Assembly: GCA_964461295.1 (NCBI GenBank)
Contig: CAYWTX010000573.1
Coordinates: 1-15,000, forward strand
DNA from: CAYWTX01 sp964461295
GTDB lineage: Bacteria; Planctomycetota; Phycisphaerae; SM23-33
Reading direction: 5' to 3'
DNA length: 15,000 bases
Program-made: the position numbers and the translations under genes
Shown here: in pieces, positions 14,357 to 15,000 of the stretch
Position numbering within the stretch: position 1 is the stretch's first letter
How the letters are laid out: each line of letters begins with the position of its first letter
The notes under the pieces: model-generated
The model's input: the letters and a program-made list of their open reading frames with translations, nothing else
The model's database searches: none
Told to the model about the DNA's origin: nothing

Positions 14357-14699
14357 CTATGGCTGCTTCGCCATGGCCTTCTGGTGCTGCCCAATGAGGC
14401 AGGTGCGCGACTTCTCCAGGGCGGCCGACACTTCGTCGGGCGCCGGCTCGCAGTGCATGGGCTGATTAACGTATACGCGATTGGCGATTTCAGACACGAC
14501 CTTCAGCATCGGCGCCAACTCGGTCCTGCCGATCCCCGGAAGCTGCCGCGTTCCGCCCGCCGCCCGCCTGTTGCCAGGCATGGAAGAACAGGAGTTCCTT
14601 GCCGGCCACGCGAATGGCCTCCTCGACGGATTGCCTGGCCGCCTGAAGGTGGTACGGCGCCAGGGCAATTCCCGCGCGATTGTGGACACTGTAGCACCG
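14357..14699 (-). pseudogene. Remnant of a sugar phosphate isomerase/epimerase (C-terminal part, frameshifted)
   Basis: On the - strand, 14699 down to about 14560 reads CYSVHNRAGIALAPYHLQAA...VEEAIRVAGKELLFFHAWQQAGGG. The homology then continues in another frame as TRQLPGIGRTELAPMLKVV...VYVNQPMHCEPAPDEVSAALEKSRTCL and a TAG stop at 14357-14359. This order (a HNRAG...PYH block, FFHAW, RQLPGIG, VNQPMH) resembles the C-terminal half of xylose-isomerase-like TIM-barrel proteins called sugar phosphate isomerase/epimerase. The frame change lies in the repetitive GC run at about 14553-14570. An in-frame TAA at 14700-14702 marks the upstream limit, and the N-terminal half is missing. It is a decayed fragment converging on the reductase-like gene. 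Confidence 0.65.
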
Positions 14700-14795
14700 T
14701 TACCGGGGTTCTGGGGGTTCGGTTGTCGGCCGAAACGCGGCAAACAAAGAAGGTTATTGCTTTGCCCACTTGCCCGGCGGGGTGGTGTCTGCTCT

Positions 14796-14900
14796 TCAGC
14801 CTGAAAGGCTGAGATAGTACAGCCCAGGGCAACGCCCTGGGAATGGATGCCCAGAACAGCAAGCCCTGAAAGGGCGAAAGGTGCGCCAGGCGAAGCCTGG
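14796..14900. repeat. REP-like array of four hairpins with 3-nt loops
   Basis: Four perfect palindromes follow each other: TCAGCCT-GAA-AGGCTGA (14796-14812), CCCAGGGC-AAC-GCCCTGGG (14823-14841), GCCCT-GAA-AGGGC (14863-14875) and CCAGGC-GAA-GCCTGG (14886-14900). Three share a GAA loop and all have 3-nt loops. A further stem GCGGGA/TCCCGC is at 14956-14973. The pattern is that of repetitive extragenic palindromes, which in many bacteria are moved by IS200-like RAYT transposases. No transposase is in the window, though one could lie beyond the right edge. Confidence 0.75.
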
Positions 14901-15000
14901 GCAAGGAGGAGTGCGATGTAGAAGACAAAGCATGAAAACCTTGCAATGGGACCCAGCGGGAAACCCATCCCGCCCGGCAAAGCGTAGCCAGCAGCCGGAA

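Overview
The window is GC-rich bacterial chromosomal DNA (about two-thirds G+C by eye). It carries a block of flagellar rod, ring and hook-filament junction genes followed by four metabolic or uncharacterised genes and one gene remnant. FlgH and FlgI (L- and P-ring proteins) imply a diderm cell wall. A Tat-exported aldo/keto-reductase-like protein, a COG2159-type amidohydrolase, a sugar phosphate isomerase/epimerase remnant and palindrome-rich spacers together suggest a planctomycete, perhaps of the Phycisphaerae or a related lineage. That placement is inferred from gene style, not from a marker gene.

Positions 1-9996 (+ strand) hold one tightly spaced flagellar cluster: a PilZ-domain protein (5' end outside the window), flgF, flgG, flgA, flgH, flgI, a short flgJ (rod-binding part only), flgN, flgK and flgL. 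Stop/start overlaps occur at PilZ-flgF and flgJ-flgN, and very short gaps at flgI-flgJ and flgN-flgK, so the genes are probably co-transcribed and in places translationally coupled. They cover the distal rod (FlgF, FlgG), the P and L rings (FlgA, FlgI, FlgH, FlgJ) and the hook-filament junction with its chaperone (FlgN, FlgK, FlgL). Hook, export-apparatus and flagellin genes are not in the window.

The cluster has been invaded. Between flgH and flgI sits a roughly 460-bp element bounded by a perfect 16-bp inverted repeat built from 7-bp AAGCTGG/TAGCTGG units. It encodes a four-helix-bundle (S23/IVP family) protein interrupted by one in-frame TGA. Two copies of the same 7-bp unit recur just upstream of flgL. 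Most of the longer spacers (flgF-flgG, flgK-flgL, flgL-TPR) contain perfect short palindromes, many with 3-nt loops.

Positions 9997-11697 hold a 328-bp structured spacer, then a TPR protein and a small helical protein joined by an ATGA overlap. Both are possible flagellar accessory proteins, but neither can be named. Converging on them, an amidohydrolase (- strand) ends at 11779. A 500-bp divergent spacer without a recognisable gene separates it from the Tat-signal aldo/keto-reductase-like gene (13166-14287, +). The last 700 bp contain the frameshifted C-terminal remnant of a sugar phosphate isomerase/epimerase (- strand) and an array of REP-like hairpins.
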